This document shows, in pieces, positions 9,598-19,000 of a DNA stretch of 39,745 nucleotides. Under the pieces are notes generated by a model, which did not search any database, was not told the origin of the DNA, and saw nothing but the letters and a program-made list of their open reading frames with translations. A program made the translations under genes and the position numbers. This stretch comes from an uncultured Clostridia bacterium (lineage in GTDB: Bacteria; Bacillota; Clostridia; TANB77; CAG-508): assembly GCA_944390515.1 (NCBI GenBank), contig CALXQG010000003.1, positions 1-39,745 of the forward strand. Reading direction: 5' to 3'. Within the stretch, counting starts at the first letter, position 1. Every line of letters begins with the position of its first letter.

Positions 9598-9674
9598 AAC
9601 AAATCAATCCTTTCTTTGATATTTATCATAAGTATTTACATTTTTAAGAGTTTTATACAAACATTTCATATTTT

Positions 9675-10676
9675 TCACATATTTTCTATCTCTACATTAG
9701 TGTAAAAATGATGTATTATATCTTCATAGTTTTTTCCTTCTTTAGCTAAACTATCTGCTCCTGTTTGGCTCATTCCAACACCATGACCATATCCGGTTAC
9801 TTCAAATTTAATATTATCTCCATCTATAGTAAATTTAAAATTAGCAGATTTTAACCCTAAAATACTTCTAATCTCCACACCTGATAATTCTAAATTACCA
9901 ACTTTTATAGTCTTTACTCTATTTCCTTCTGTATACTCTTCTATTTTAATGCAATCTTTTTCATTAAAATCAATCTTAAAATCATTATGTTCTTTTTTTA
10001 TTTTCTCTTCAAATTCTTTTTTTGAAATTGTTAGTTCTGAACTATATTGGCTATATACATCTTCTCCTGATGTAGCAACAGATTGCAAATATGGATATCC
10101 GCTTCCTCCCCATACATTTATAGGAGCTTCTGTTTCTCCTCCACTATTTGAATGAAAAAATGCATTTATTGGTTCTCCATCATATGTTATAATTTTCCCT
10201 TGAGTATCGTTTACAGCACATACTATTTTATTCCAGTTACTATCTCTTTCTTCTTCTTTCCACTTTTCTTTTCTTTCCTCTTCAGAAATCCAAGCCTGAC
10301 AACAGCCAGAATCGTCACAGATTCCTGCTTCTCCATGCTTTTCTTTATTATTTATAATTGTATATATTGTATAAGTTCTTGCAACTACTGCTTGTGCTTT
10401 TAGTGCTTCTTCTTCAAATGATGCTGGCATTTCAGCTGATACTACTCCATATAAATATGTGTCTAAATTAATTTCTTCTATTTTGTTAGTTTCTGTATGT
10501 AATAGTTTTATAGTATTATATGTTTTGTAATCATATTCAGTATTTTCTTTTGCTATAATGTTTACTGGTAAATTATTTTCTACACTTTCTTTTATATTGA
10601 ATTGCTTTGTAAATATTATCGGTATAGAAAAACATATACATATTAAAGCTATTAAATAAACAATTATTCTCTTCAT
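9675..10676 (-). CDS. spoIID: stage II sporulation protein D (SpoIID) lytic transglycosylase
   Basis: A 333-residue SpoIID/LytB family protein acting with SpoIIM and SpoIIP in peptidoglycan remodelling during engulfment. An N-terminal signal anchor (residues 4-24) is followed by LDTYLYGVVSAEMPASFEEEALKAQAVVARTY in sense, the conserved catalytic-glutamate segment (EMP). Later come AFFHSNSGGETE and the C-terminal GYGHGVGMSQTGA. The paired cysteines in ICDDSGCCQ are typical of the zinc-binding clostridial forms. It starts 17 bases after the sigF stop and 77 bases before spoIIQ, so the sigF transcript probably reads into it. Confidence 0.95.
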   Translation of the reverse strand: MKRIIVYLIALICICFSIPIIFTKQFNIKESVENNLPVNIIAKENTEYDYKTYNTIKLLHTETNKIEEINLDTYLYGVVSAEMPASFEEEALKAQAVVARTYTIYTIINNKEKHGEAGICDDSGCCQAWISEEERKEKWKEEERDSNWNKIVCAVNDTQGKIITYDGEPINAFFHSNSGGETEAPINVWGGSGYPYLQSVATSGEDVYSQYSSELTISKKEFEEKIKKEHNDFKIDFNEKDCIKIEEYTEGNRVKTIKVGNLELSGVEIRSILGLKSANFKFTIDGDNIKFEVTGYGHGVGMSQTGADSLAKEGKNYEDIIHHFYTNVEIENM

Positions 10677-10693
10677 ATTATCTCTTCCTATCC

Positions 10694-11443
10694 TTATGCA
10701 GTAATTACACTATTGTCTGTTAACTTTCTTTTCATTTCATTTAAAACTTTTCTTTCTATTCTAGAAATTTGCACTTGGTTTACATTCATAATCTTGGCTA
10801 TTTCAGTTTGAGTTTTTCCTCTAAAATACCTTAATAAGATAACTTGTTTTTCTTTTTCCTTTAAATTTTTTATTAAATCTAAAATTGTAACCTTATCTAT
10901 AATCATATTTTGTTCATCTATTCCGCTACTTAACTTGTCTAATATACTTAAGCCATCTCCATCATTTGATTCATCTTCATATATAGAATTAACAGGATTT
11001 TTACTTTCTAATGCAATTACAACATCTTCTTTATCCACATTTAATTCTTTAGCAATTTCTTCTATTGTAAGTTCTTGTCCGCTTTTTTCTTTTTCTCTCT
11101 TTAATTCTGCTATTTTATATACCAATTCTTTAATACTTCTACTTATTTTTATAGGTCCTTCTGTTTGTATGTATCTTCTTATATCTCCTAATATATATGG
11201 TACTGCATATGTAGATAATCTTACGTCGAAACTTGTATCAAATTTTTTTATTGCTCTCATAAAACCTATTACTGCTATTTGATATAAATCATCTAATTCA
11301 TAACCTCTATCTTTAAATCTTTTTACAATACTCCAAATAAGGCCATTATTATCAATAATAAGTTTCTCCATTTTTGAAGTATCACCATTTTGAGCACTCA
11401 ATATATCTTCTATCTTGTTTTCATACAAACTGTTTTCTAGCAC
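10694..11443 (-). CDS. sigF: RNA polymerase sporulation sigma factor SigF
   Basis: Forespore-specific sigma factor, 249 residues. Region 2 includes LIWSIVKRFKDRG, DDLYQIAVIGFMRAIKKFD and LSTYAVPYILGDIRR; region 4 includes KTQTEIAKIMNVNQVQISRIER. It is assigned as SigF rather than SigG because it is the third gene of a spoIIAA-spoIIAB-sigF operon. The start is GTG at 11443, directly after the spoIIAB stop codon, with GGAGG inside the spoIIAB end, which suggests translational coupling. Confidence 0.95.
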   Translation of the reverse strand: MLENSLYENKIEDILSAQNGDTSKMEKLIIDNNGLIWSIVKRFKDRGYELDDLYQIAVIGFMRAIKKFDTSFDVRLSTYAVPYILGDIRRYIQTEGPIKISRSIKELVYKIAELKREKEKSGQELTIEEIAKELNVDKEDVVIALESKNPVNSIYEDESNDGDGLSILDKLSSGIDEQNMIIDKVTILDLIKNLKEKEKQVILLRYFRGKTQTEIAKIMNVNQVQISRIERKVLNEMKRKLTDNSVITA

Positions 11444-11917
11444 TTAGCCCACTCCTCCTATACTAGCAAATTCTTCGTCTTCTATATTAACTAAATGCTT
11501 TTTTATTTTCTTTTTCATTATTATTTTTGTTCCTAATCCTAGTACAGAATCTATTTCCACTTCATCCATAAAGCTTTCCATAATTGTAAATCCCATACCA
11601 GACCTTTCCAAATTCGCTTTTGTTGTATAGAGCGGTTTTCTTGCCATTTCAACATTTTCAATTCCTCTACCAGTATCTGAAATCTCTAATTCAATTGTAT
11701 TTTTTATGATTCTTCCTTTTATCTTTATAATGCCTTCTTCACCTTCGTATGCGTGTATTATGCAATTAGTAACAGCTTCTGATACAGCTGTTTTTATATC
11801 TGCCAATTCTTCTATAGTTGGGTCTAAACTAGATGCAAATGCTGCTACAGTAATTCTAGCAAAAGCCTCATTGCTAGATTTGCTTATAAATTCCAATTTC
11901 ATTTCATTATCAAACAT
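11444..11917 (-). CDS. spoIIAB: anti-sigma F factor SpoIIAB
   Basis: A GHKL-type serine kinase of 157 residues that holds SigF inactive and phosphorylates SpoIIAA. The N box is [16 protein letters not shown], the G1 box is [11 protein letters not shown], and the G2 region is [18 protein letters not shown]. It is a little longer than Bacillus SpoIIAB (146). AAGGAGG precedes the ATG. A 67-base gap with a GC-rich hairpin separates it from spoIIAA, where Bacillus has a tight junction. Confidence 0.95.
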   Translation of the reverse strand: MFDNEMKLEFISKSSNEAFARITVAAFASSLDPTIEELADIKTAVSEAVTNCIIHAYEGEEGIIKIKGRIIKNTIELEISDTGRGIENVEMARKPLYTTKANLERSGMGFTIMESFMDEVEIDSVLGLGTKIIMKKKIKKHLVNIEDEEFASIGGVG

Positions 11918-11936
11918 TTTCTATTTTCCTCCTTTT

Positions 11937-11965
11937 GGCACGTTTGGGACAGGCCTTTTCGCGCC
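11937..11965 (-). repeat. GC-rich intercistronic hairpin between spoIIAA and spoIIAB
   Basis: On the minus strand GGCGCG, a 17-base loop containing GGCC, then CGTGCC form a 6-bp stem with one G-U pair. It ends directly before the spoIIAB ribosome site (AAAGGAGG). The patch is far richer in G+C than its surroundings. It could be a processing or translation-control element, or a copy of a dispersed short repeat. Confidence 0.5.
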
Positions 11966-11984
11966 ATTTTTATGAATTTTGTTT

Positions 11985-12308
11985 TTATCCAACTTCTTTT
12001 TTATCTTCCATTGGAATAATTTTATTTATACCACTCATTTCTAATATTCTTCTTACTGTTGCACTTATGTTAGTAATCTCCAAACTTCCTCCAATCAGTC
12101 TCATCATCTTATATCTCCCTATAATCATTCCTATTCCTGCACTGTCCATAAAAGTAACCCTACTAAAATCAAATATAGTTTTTCTAGGCATATGTCTTGT
12201 AATTTCATCATCAACTTTCCTCCTTAATTTTTCTGCAATGTGGTGGTCTATTTCCTCTGTTATCTCCACAATTAACTGCTTGTCCTCTTTCTCATATCTT
12301 ATATTCAC
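11985..12308 (-). CDS. spoIIAA: anti-sigma F factor antagonist SpoIIAA
   Basis: A STAS-domain anti-anti-sigma factor of 107 residues that binds SpoIIAB and frees SigF. The phosphorylated serine is Ser56 in TFMDSAGIGMIIGRYK, matching Ser58 of Bacillus. It is the first gene of the spoIIA operon; AGGAGGGG precedes the ATG. A promoter and a pair of Spo0A-like boxes lie 60-135 bases upstream. Confidence 0.96.
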   Translation of the reverse strand: MNIRYEKEDKQLIVEITEEIDHHIAEKLRRKVDDEITRHMPRKTIFDFSRVTFMDSAGIGMIIGRYKMMRLIGGSLEITNISATVRRILEMSGINKIIPMEDKKEVG

Positions 12309-12366
12309 TCACACCCCTCCTTAAATATATAATAATACTTATCTTCTAGTATTATCTTTTGATTTT

Positions 12367-12395
12367 ATTATATTCTTTTTTACATATTTTTCCAA
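12367..12395 (-). promoter_or_regulatory. promoter of the spoIIA operon
   Basis: Minus strand: TTGGAA at 12390-12395, a 17-base spacer, and TATAAT at 12367-12372, a good sigma-A match. The same bases also offer a sigma-H-like arrangement (GGAAAAA then GAAT), with a spacer slightly shorter than usual. Sigma-H transcribes spoIIA in Bacillus; which holder acts here cannot be told from sequence. Confidence 0.55.
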
Positions 12396-12412
12396 TAGCA
12401 AATTTATAGAAG

Positions 12413-12443
12413 TTTTGTCGATATATAGAAAGTTTTCGACAAA
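12413..12443. promoter_or_regulatory. pair of opposed Spo0A boxes
   Basis: TTTTGTCGA on the plus strand (12413-12421) and TTTGTCGAA on the minus strand (12435-12443) match the Spo0A consensus TGTCGAA and form a gapped palindrome. They lie just upstream of the spoIIA -35 box, the position expected for activation by Spo0A-phosphate, and in the intergenic region shared with the divergent 142-aa gene. Confidence 0.6.
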
Positions 12444-12536
12444 TTATTTATATAATATTTTTTAAAATTCTGTGCATAATATAAATAGTTACTAGGCAAA
12501 TTCAAAGTCTAAATTTATATAAAAGGTTGTGAGAAA

Positions 12537-12965
12537 ATGGGAAATGAACAGTATATTTTAAATTCTGTAAACAAAGGATTAAAAATGGGAATGGATTCTA
12601 TATCTACAATTTCTGAAAAGGTTGGAGATCAAAATTTCAAGGATGATTTGATATATCAGTATAACGAATATAATGATATATTGAATAGGGTAAATAATGA
12701 ATTACAAAATTTTGATGATTTACCATCAGAATTACCACCTATGCAAAAATTTATGGGCTATATGGACATTCAGATGAGTACAATTAATGATAAAAGTAAT
12801 TCTCATATTGCAGAAATGCTTATAAAAGGAACAAATATGGGTATTATCGAAGGTGTAAAATTAAAAAATCAAAATCCTGATGCTAATCAAACTACTCAAA
12901 AAATATTGGATGATTTTATACAATTTCAAGAAAATACAATTGAGAAATTAAAAAAATATTTATAG
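12537..12965 (+). CDS. conserved hypothetical helical protein (142 aa), divergent from spoIIA
   Basis: Not assigned to a named family. The 142 residues look almost wholly alpha-helical with no signal peptide or membrane segment, and suggest a four-helix, ferritin-like bundle without an evident metal site. The segment SHIAEMLIKGTNMGIIEG is striking and resembles one I recall from other small clostridial proteins. The start at 12537 has only a modest AAAGG/GTGAG ribosome site. It is transcribed away from spoIIA across the region with Spo0A boxes, so a link to sporulation entry is possible but inferred. Confidence 0.75.
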   Translation: MGNEQYILNSVNKGLKMGMDSISTISEKVGDQNFKDDLIYQYNEYNDILNRVNNELQNFDDLPSELPPMQKFMGYMDIQMSTINDKSNSHIAEMLIKGTNMGIIEGVKLKNQNPDANQTTQKILDDFIQFQENTIEKLKKYL

Positions 12966-12983
12966 GAAATTAATTTTAAAATA

Positions 12984-13004
12984 GGGAGTGCAGTATGCAC
13001 TCCC
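12984..13004. terminator. convergent terminator hairpin between the 142-aa gene and valS
   Basis: A perfect 9-bp stem GGGAGTGCA / TGCACTCCC with a GTA loop, between two convergent genes. On the minus strand it is followed by TATTTTAAAATT and on the plus strand by an AT-rich tract, so it probably serves both. Confidence 0.75.
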
Positions 13005-13019
13005 ATTCTAATATAAACA

Positions 13020-15716
13020 TTATTTTATTTTTTCCAATCTTTCTTTTGCTAAATCCAGCATTTCTCTATATCTTGCCAATTTTTCTTTTTCCTCATTTAC
13101 TTTTGCTTCTGGTGCCTTATTTACAAAACCTGGATTTGATAGCATTTTTTCTCCTCTTTCTACTTCTCCTTTAAGTCTTTCAACTTCTGCTTGTAATCTA
13201 TTTCTTTCTTCTTCTATATCTATCAAACCTTTAAGTGGTATATATATTTCAACATCTGCTAATATTATTGACATTGCGTTATCTATTTTTTCTTTTGTAT
13301 CTTCTATTTCTTCTTTACTTTCAAATACTTGTAATTTATCTGCAAAACCAAGTTTTAGTATAATATCTTCTGCTTCTTTGATTTGCTCTTTATATTTTGA
13401 AGTTATTATAATTAATTCAGATTTTTTGCTTGGATGAATATTCTTGGTGTTTCTAATATTTCTTATTCCAACTATTATCTCTTTGATTTTTTCCATTGTT
13501 TCTTCTTCTTTATCAAAGATAAATTTTTCTCTAATATCTGGCCATTTTGCTACAATTAAATCTTCTGTACCAAAGCATATTAGTTTTGAATAAATTTCTG
13601 AAGTTACAAAAGGCATAAATGGATGCAATAATTTTAATGATGATCCAAATACATGGTTTAATATATCACTTACTGCTACTTTTGTTTCTTCATCATCACT
13701 GTATATACGTGCTTTTACCATTTCTATATACCAATCACAAAATTCATTCCATATAAAGCTATAAATCTTATCAAGTGCAACACCTAAATCATAGTTATCT
13801 AAGTTTCGTGTAACATCTGCTACTAATTTATCAAACTTATTTAATATCCACTTATCTTCTATTTTAAGTAAATCTGGATTATATGATTTGTTTTTCTCAT
13901 ATACCTCATAACAAAATTCTCTTACTTTTTTCTCATCAGCTAATGAGTTAATTATAAATTTAGCTGCGTTCCAAATCTTATTTGCAAAATTTGATGCTTG
14001 TTCCAATTTTTCTGGCATATATCTTATATCATTTCCCATTGTTGTTCCAGAAATAACAGCGAATCTTAAGCTATCTGCTCCATATTCATCTATAATCTCT
14101 ATAGGATCTATTCCATTTCCTAAAGTTTTTGACATTTTTCTTCCTTGACTATCTCTTACCATACCATGAATTAGTACATCTTTAAATGGAACTTTTCCTG
14201 TAAGTTCTAGTCCTTGTGACATCATTCTTGATACCCAGAAAGTTATAATGTCAAAGCCTGTTACCAATACATTTGTTGGATAAAATGTTTTGTAATCTTC
14301 TGTTTCTGTATTTGGCCATCCAAGTGTTGAAAATGGCCATAAAGCACTACTAAACCATGTGTCCAATGTATCTTCATCTTGGTGTAAGTGTGTGCTTCCA
14401 CATTTTTCACATTTTTCAGGCGCTGTTTTTGCAACATTTATATGTCCACATTCTTCGCAATAGTATGCAGGTATTCTGTGTCCCCACCATAATTGTCTAG
14501 ATATACACCAATCTTGTATATTGTCTAACCAATTAAAATATTGTTTTTCATATTTTTTAGGTATAAATCTTGTTTCATCATTTCTTACTGCATCTGCTGC
14601 TTTTTTTGCAAGTTCTTTCATAGAAACAAACCATTGCTCAGATACTTTTGGCTCAATTGTATTTTTACATCTTTCACATTTTCCAACATTATGGATATAT
14701 TCCTCTTCTTTTACTAAAGCACCTATTTGTTTTAAATCTTCTACAATTGCTTTTCTTGCTTCAAGTAAGTCCATTCCCTTATATTTAGGAACTAAATCTC
14801 CCATTTTATTATCATCATCAAAAACAGATATAATTTCCAAATTGTGTCTTAAACCTGATTGATAGTCGTTCATATCGTGTGCAGGTGTTATTTTAACTGC
14901 ACCTGTACCAAATTCTTTTTCTACAAATTCATCTGCAATTATTGGAATTTCTTTATTCATTATTGGAAGTATGCATGTCTTTCCTACTAAATCCTTATAC
15001 CTTTCATCTGTAGGACTTACTGCTACTGCAGTATCCCCAAGCATTGTTTCTGGTCTTGTTGTTGCAACGGTTATATACCTGTCTTCTGTTCCTGTTATTT
15101 TGTATCTAATATGCCAAAGATGTGTAGCTTCTTCTTTGTATTCAACTTCAGCATCTGAAATAGAGGTTTTACAACTTGGACAATAATTTATCATTCTTGT
15201 TCCTTTGTAAATCAGTCCTTTATTATATAAATCTATAAATTGTTCTAAAACTGCATCCGATAGTCCTTCATCTAAAGTAAATCTTCTTCTACTCCAATCA
15301 CAAGAACATCCTAATTTTTTTTGTTGTTCTTGAATTGTTCCTCCATAAAGTTTAGTCCAATCCCATGCTTCTTCTAAAAATTTCTCTCTGCCTAAATCTT
15401 GTTTTGTTTTGCCTTCTTTTTTTAATTTTTCTACAACTTTCATTTCTGTAGAAATCGCAGCATGGTCAGAACCAGGAAGCCATAGAGTATTGTACCTTTG
15501 CATCCTTTTAAAACGTATTAAAATATCTTGTATAGTATCATCTAATGCATGTCCCATATGAAGTTTTCCAGTTACATTTGGTGGTGGCATCATAATTGAG
15601 TAACTTTCTTTTGTTTTATCCATACTTGGCTTAAAATATCCCTTTTCTTCCCATTCTTTGTAAATTCTATCTTCAAAATCTTTTGGATTAAATTTATCAT
15701 TTAACTTTTTCTCCAT
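13020..15716 (-). CDS. valS: valyl-tRNA synthetase
   Basis: Class Ia aminoacyl-tRNA synthetase that charges tRNA-Val, 898 residues. The HIGH-type motif is LHMGHALDD (about residues 52-60) after PPPNVTG; KMSKT with GNGIDP is the second ATP-binding signature. The editing-domain segment TTRPETMLGD is present, as are two CxxC pairs (CEECGH, CEKCGS) and a C-terminal coiled coil (about 830-895). The start at 15716 is chosen over 15725 because AAAGG is 9 bases from it but directly adjacent to the other. No T-box leader is visible; only about 65 bases separate it from the upstream small gene. Confidence 0.97.
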   Translation of the reverse strand: MEKKLNDKFNPKDFEDRIYKEWEEKGYFKPSMDKTKESYSIMMPPPNVTGKLHMGHALDDTIQDILIRFKRMQRYNTLWLPGSDHAAISTEMKVVEKLKKEGKTKQDLGREKFLEEAWDWTKLYGGTIQEQQKKLGCSCDWSRRRFTLDEGLSDAVLEQFIDLYNKGLIYKGTRMINYCPSCKTSISDAEVEYKEEATHLWHIRYKITGTEDRYITVATTRPETMLGDTAVAVSPTDERYKDLVGKTCILPIMNKEIPIIADEFVEKEFGTGAVKITPAHDMNDYQSGLRHNLEIISVFDDDNKMGDLVPKYKGMDLLEARKAIVEDLKQIGALVKEEEYIHNVGKCERCKNTIEPKVSEQWFVSMKELAKKAADAVRNDETRFIPKKYEKQYFNWLDNIQDWCISRQLWWGHRIPAYYCEECGHINVAKTAPEKCEKCGSTHLHQDEDTLDTWFSSALWPFSTLGWPNTETEDYKTFYPTNVLVTGFDIITFWVSRMMSQGLELTGKVPFKDVLIHGMVRDSQGRKMSKTLGNGIDPIEIIDEYGADSLRFAVISGTTMGNDIRYMPEKLEQASNFANKIWNAAKFIINSLADEKKVREFCYEVYEKNKSYNPDLLKIEDKWILNKFDKLVADVTRNLDNYDLGVALDKIYSFIWNEFCDWYIEMVKARIYSDDEETKVAVSDILNHVFGSSLKLLHPFMPFVTSEIYSKLICFGTEDLIVAKWPDIREKFIFDKEEETMEKIKEIIVGIRNIRNTKNIHPSKKSELIIITSKYKEQIKEAEDIILKLGFADKLQVFESKEEIEDTKEKIDNAMSIILADVEIYIPLKGLIDIEEERNRLQAEVERLKGEVERGEKMLSNPGFVNKAPEAKVNEEKEKLARYREMLDLAKERLEKIK

Positions 15717-15741
15717 TATATTCATCCTTTCTTAACAATTT

Positions 15742-15776
15742 TCTCTCCCTCCACCTCAACGTGGTGGAGGGAGAGA
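15742..15776. repeat. 14-bp GC-rich hairpin between the 64-aa gene and valS
   Basis: A perfect stem TCTCTCCCTCCACC with its complement and a 7-base loop (TCAACGT). It directly follows the small gene's stop codon (15783-15785) on the minus strand. The following minus-strand bases are A-rich, not a T-run, so it may be a processing or RNA-stability hairpin, a weak terminator, or a valS leader element. Confidence 0.6.
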
Positions 15777-15782
15777 GGGATT

Positions 15783-15977
15783 TTAGCATTCGGAAATCGA
15801 CACGATTTGACTTTGAGAAATCAATGTTCTTTTGGGAATTCCTGTGGTTTCTCGTTGTATAATAATAACATCATCGTCAAATTTAAGCAGTGTTCCTTCA
15901 ATCATCGGCTTATCCCTTGGATGTACTCTGCATTGTTTGCCTTTATTCTCCTCTAGGAATTGTTTCCGAATTTCCAT
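15783..15977 (-). CDS. 64-aa small protein with an Sm/SH3-like beta-barrel pattern
   Basis: I do not recognise a named family. The sequence (MEIRKQFLEENKGKQCRVHP, then IEGTLLKFDDDVIIIQRE and a final SQIVSISEC) shows alternating beta strands after a short helix, as in Sm/Hfq-like or SH3-like folds; this is inference. The start at 15977 is chosen for AAGGGGTG nine bases upstream; a GTG at 15989 is too close to that site. The gene has its own strong promoter and is clearly less AT-rich than its neighbours. Confidence 0.75.
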   Translation of the reverse strand: MEIRKQFLEENKGKQCRVHPRDKPMIEGTLLKFDDDVIIIQRETTGIPKRTLISQSQIVSISEC

Positions 15978-16025
15978 ACTATTTAGCACCCCTTATTAAT
16001 GTTTTAGGCTAACTGCCTTGCTTAT

Positions 16026-16054
16026 ATTATATCACAATAATATTGTTCTGTAAA
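16026..16054 (-). promoter_or_regulatory. sigma-A-type promoter of the 64-aa gene
   Basis: Minus strand: TTTACA at 16049-16054, a 17-base spacer, and TATAAT at 16026-16031. It lies directly after the ABC permease stop codon, and the leader to the start codon is about 45 bases. Confidence 0.7.
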
Positions 16055-16057
16055 TTT

Positions 16058-19000
16058 TTACTCAACGCTTTTTAGACTTTCTATCATGTCTATTTTCTTT
16101 AGTGAAAAATATGTTACTATATTAACAATTGTAGCAAAGAATATTGTAATTACAACACCAAGTACATAGGTTAAAATTTGTATTTTAGGATCAAACATAA
16201 GCATATCTAATTCACATGTTTTTAGTATAAATATTGTTAAGAAGTATCCTCCAACTAGTCCTAACAAAATTCCTAGAATTGTTAATATTATAGTTTCCCT
16301 TCCAATATAACTATAAACTTCTTTATCGTAAAATCCTAATACTTTTATTGTAGCAAGTTCTCTTATACGTTCACTTATATTTGCATTTAATAAATTGTAT
16401 AAAACTACTAATGCTAGTAAACCAGCTGATACAATAAGTATCCATACAACTACATTCATGTTATCCATTACAGTTGAGAATATGTTTTTTGTTGCAGATG
16501 TAAATTCTACTCCAGTTATATTATCTTTATCTTGTAATAGAGTTTTACCTAAATCATCTTCCTGTGCTTTTGTAATATTATTTGTTTTTGCTAATATTAC
16601 ATTTGACTCAATTTTTGTATCATAAATTGTATTATATAGTTCAGGTGTAATATATATGTAGTGCATTAAATAATTCTCCGTAATATGTGCTACTTTTACA
16701 TCTGCTCTATCTCCATCTGCATTCTCCAAATTAATTGTATCTCCTACAGATAAATCCAAGATTTTTGCTAATTTTTCTGTAATAATCACTCCTGAATTGT
16801 CTAAAACATACTTTTCTTCATTATTCTTTCTATCTCTAAGAGATATGAAATTTTCTAATTTATTTACATTTTCTGGTGCAATTAATTGTATGTTTTGATT
16901 ATTTTCGTCTTTAATTATTTTTACAGATTGTATGTTTGCTCCTAATACTTCTGTAATTTCTTCATTTTCTAAAATTTTATTTTCCAAAGTTACTATTTCT
17001 TCTACATCTTTTTCATCTTTTAATGATATACTTATATTATACTTATATATTTCTCCATATTGCATTGGTATCATATTTGATATTGCATCTCTTATTCCAA
17101 ATCCTGCTATAATTAGTGATGTACAACCGCATACTCCTATTATTGTCATTAAAAATCTCTTTTTGTATCTAAATAAATTTCTTGCAGTTACTTTTGCTGT
17201 AAAATTCAAATGTTTCCATATAAATGGTATTTTTTCCAATATAACTCTTTTACCTGGTTTTGGTGCTTTTGGTCTCATTAATGTTGCTGGATTATGTATT
17301 AATTCTTTTATACAAGTATAAATCGTTGCTCCCACTGTGCATAGCATTGCAAATACCATACCTATTGTTGCATACTGCATATTATATTCTAAAATAACAT
17401 CTGGTAAATCATATACCATTGCATACATATCTGCTATTATTTTTGGTAACCAATTAAAACCAATTAAGAGCCCAATTTGACCACCTATAACTGTTGCAAA
17501 AAACGCATATAGCAAATATTTCATTGATATTTGTAATTTGTTATATCCTAAAGCTTTTAATGTTCCTATTTGTACTCTTTCCTCTTCTACCATTCTTGAC
17601 ATTGAGTTTAAACTCATCAATGCTGCAACTAAGAAAAATACTACTGGGAACACTTCGGCAATTTTTGCAATTCTATCTGTATCTTGTACATAACTAACAT
17701 ATCCTGAGTTTTGTTCTCTATCTAGTACATACCATTCTGGTCTTTCTATTTTCTTTAACTCTTCTTTAGCATCTAAAAGTTCATCTTCTGCTTCTTTTAT
17801 TTTATCCTCAAATTCTTTTCTTGAATCTTCTAATTTTTTCTTACCATCATCAACTTCTTTTTGTGCATTTTTTAATTCAGATTCTGCTTGATTTAATTTA
17901 GCATATGTTGAACTTTTCGTATTTTTTAGAGTTTTCTCGCTTTCTTCTATTTTTTCTTTTGCTTCTTTAATTTGCTGTTCTCCACTAGACAATTCATTTT
18001 TTGCAGTTTCAATTCCTTTTTCAATTGTTGTTATTGTTGTACTAATGTCTGTTATTCCTTGTTTTTTTAGTTCTGCTTGTATTGTAGTAATCGCCTCTTC
18101 TAGTGTCTTTTTCTGGGTATTTAATTCTTCTAATTTTGCTTGTAATACTTGCTTTTCAGCTTCTGTAGTAACTTGTTCTAACTCATTTTCTACAGTTTCT
18201 ATACTTTCATTTAATTGTTCTAAACTGCTATTTGCTGTATCTAGCTGTTTTTCTGTGTTTTCTAAAGTTTCTAATTGTTCTTCATATTCACTTATTTGAC
18301 TATTTGCTTTTTTCTTAGACTCTTCAAATTCTTTTTCTTTTTGGATTAATTCCTCTTTTCCCTTTTCTAACTCTTCTTCTGCATCTGCAAACTGTTTATT
18401 AGCATTTGCTCTATTTGTTTCTAGTTCTTTTTCCCCTGAATCAATTTCTGCTTGTGCATCTTTTAATTCTTTTTCTGCGTCTGCTAATTCTTTTTCTGCT
18501 TTATTTTTTTCCTCATTTAATTTCTTTTGAGCATCTTCTATTTTAAAATTTGCTGCATTGTAAAATTCATTATATCTCGCCTCTTGTCTTTCATCTGCTA
18601 TTTTCTCTAAACTGTCTATTACGCTGTCCACAGTTTCAGTATATTTATCGCTAGTGGTATCTAATTCTTTTGCTCCAGCAACTGTTACATAAATATTTGT
18701 ATACATATCCACATTAATATTATCCTTGGATATATACATATAGAAATCAATCATACCGCTTCCTAATTTAGTGTTTCCTCTATCTGTAGATATATACATT
18801 GGTGATTCAACCACACCAACAATTGTAAGTTCATCGTTTTTTAATACTTTTTGTTTTTCTCCCTCTTCATTTGTAATATCTTCTATGTCTACTTTGACGT
18901 TATCACCTATTTTATGTTCTGTTTCTGATAGAAATCTTTTTTCTACAACACATTCATTTGCATTCTCTGGAAGTTTTCCTTCTATCAATTTTAATGAGTT

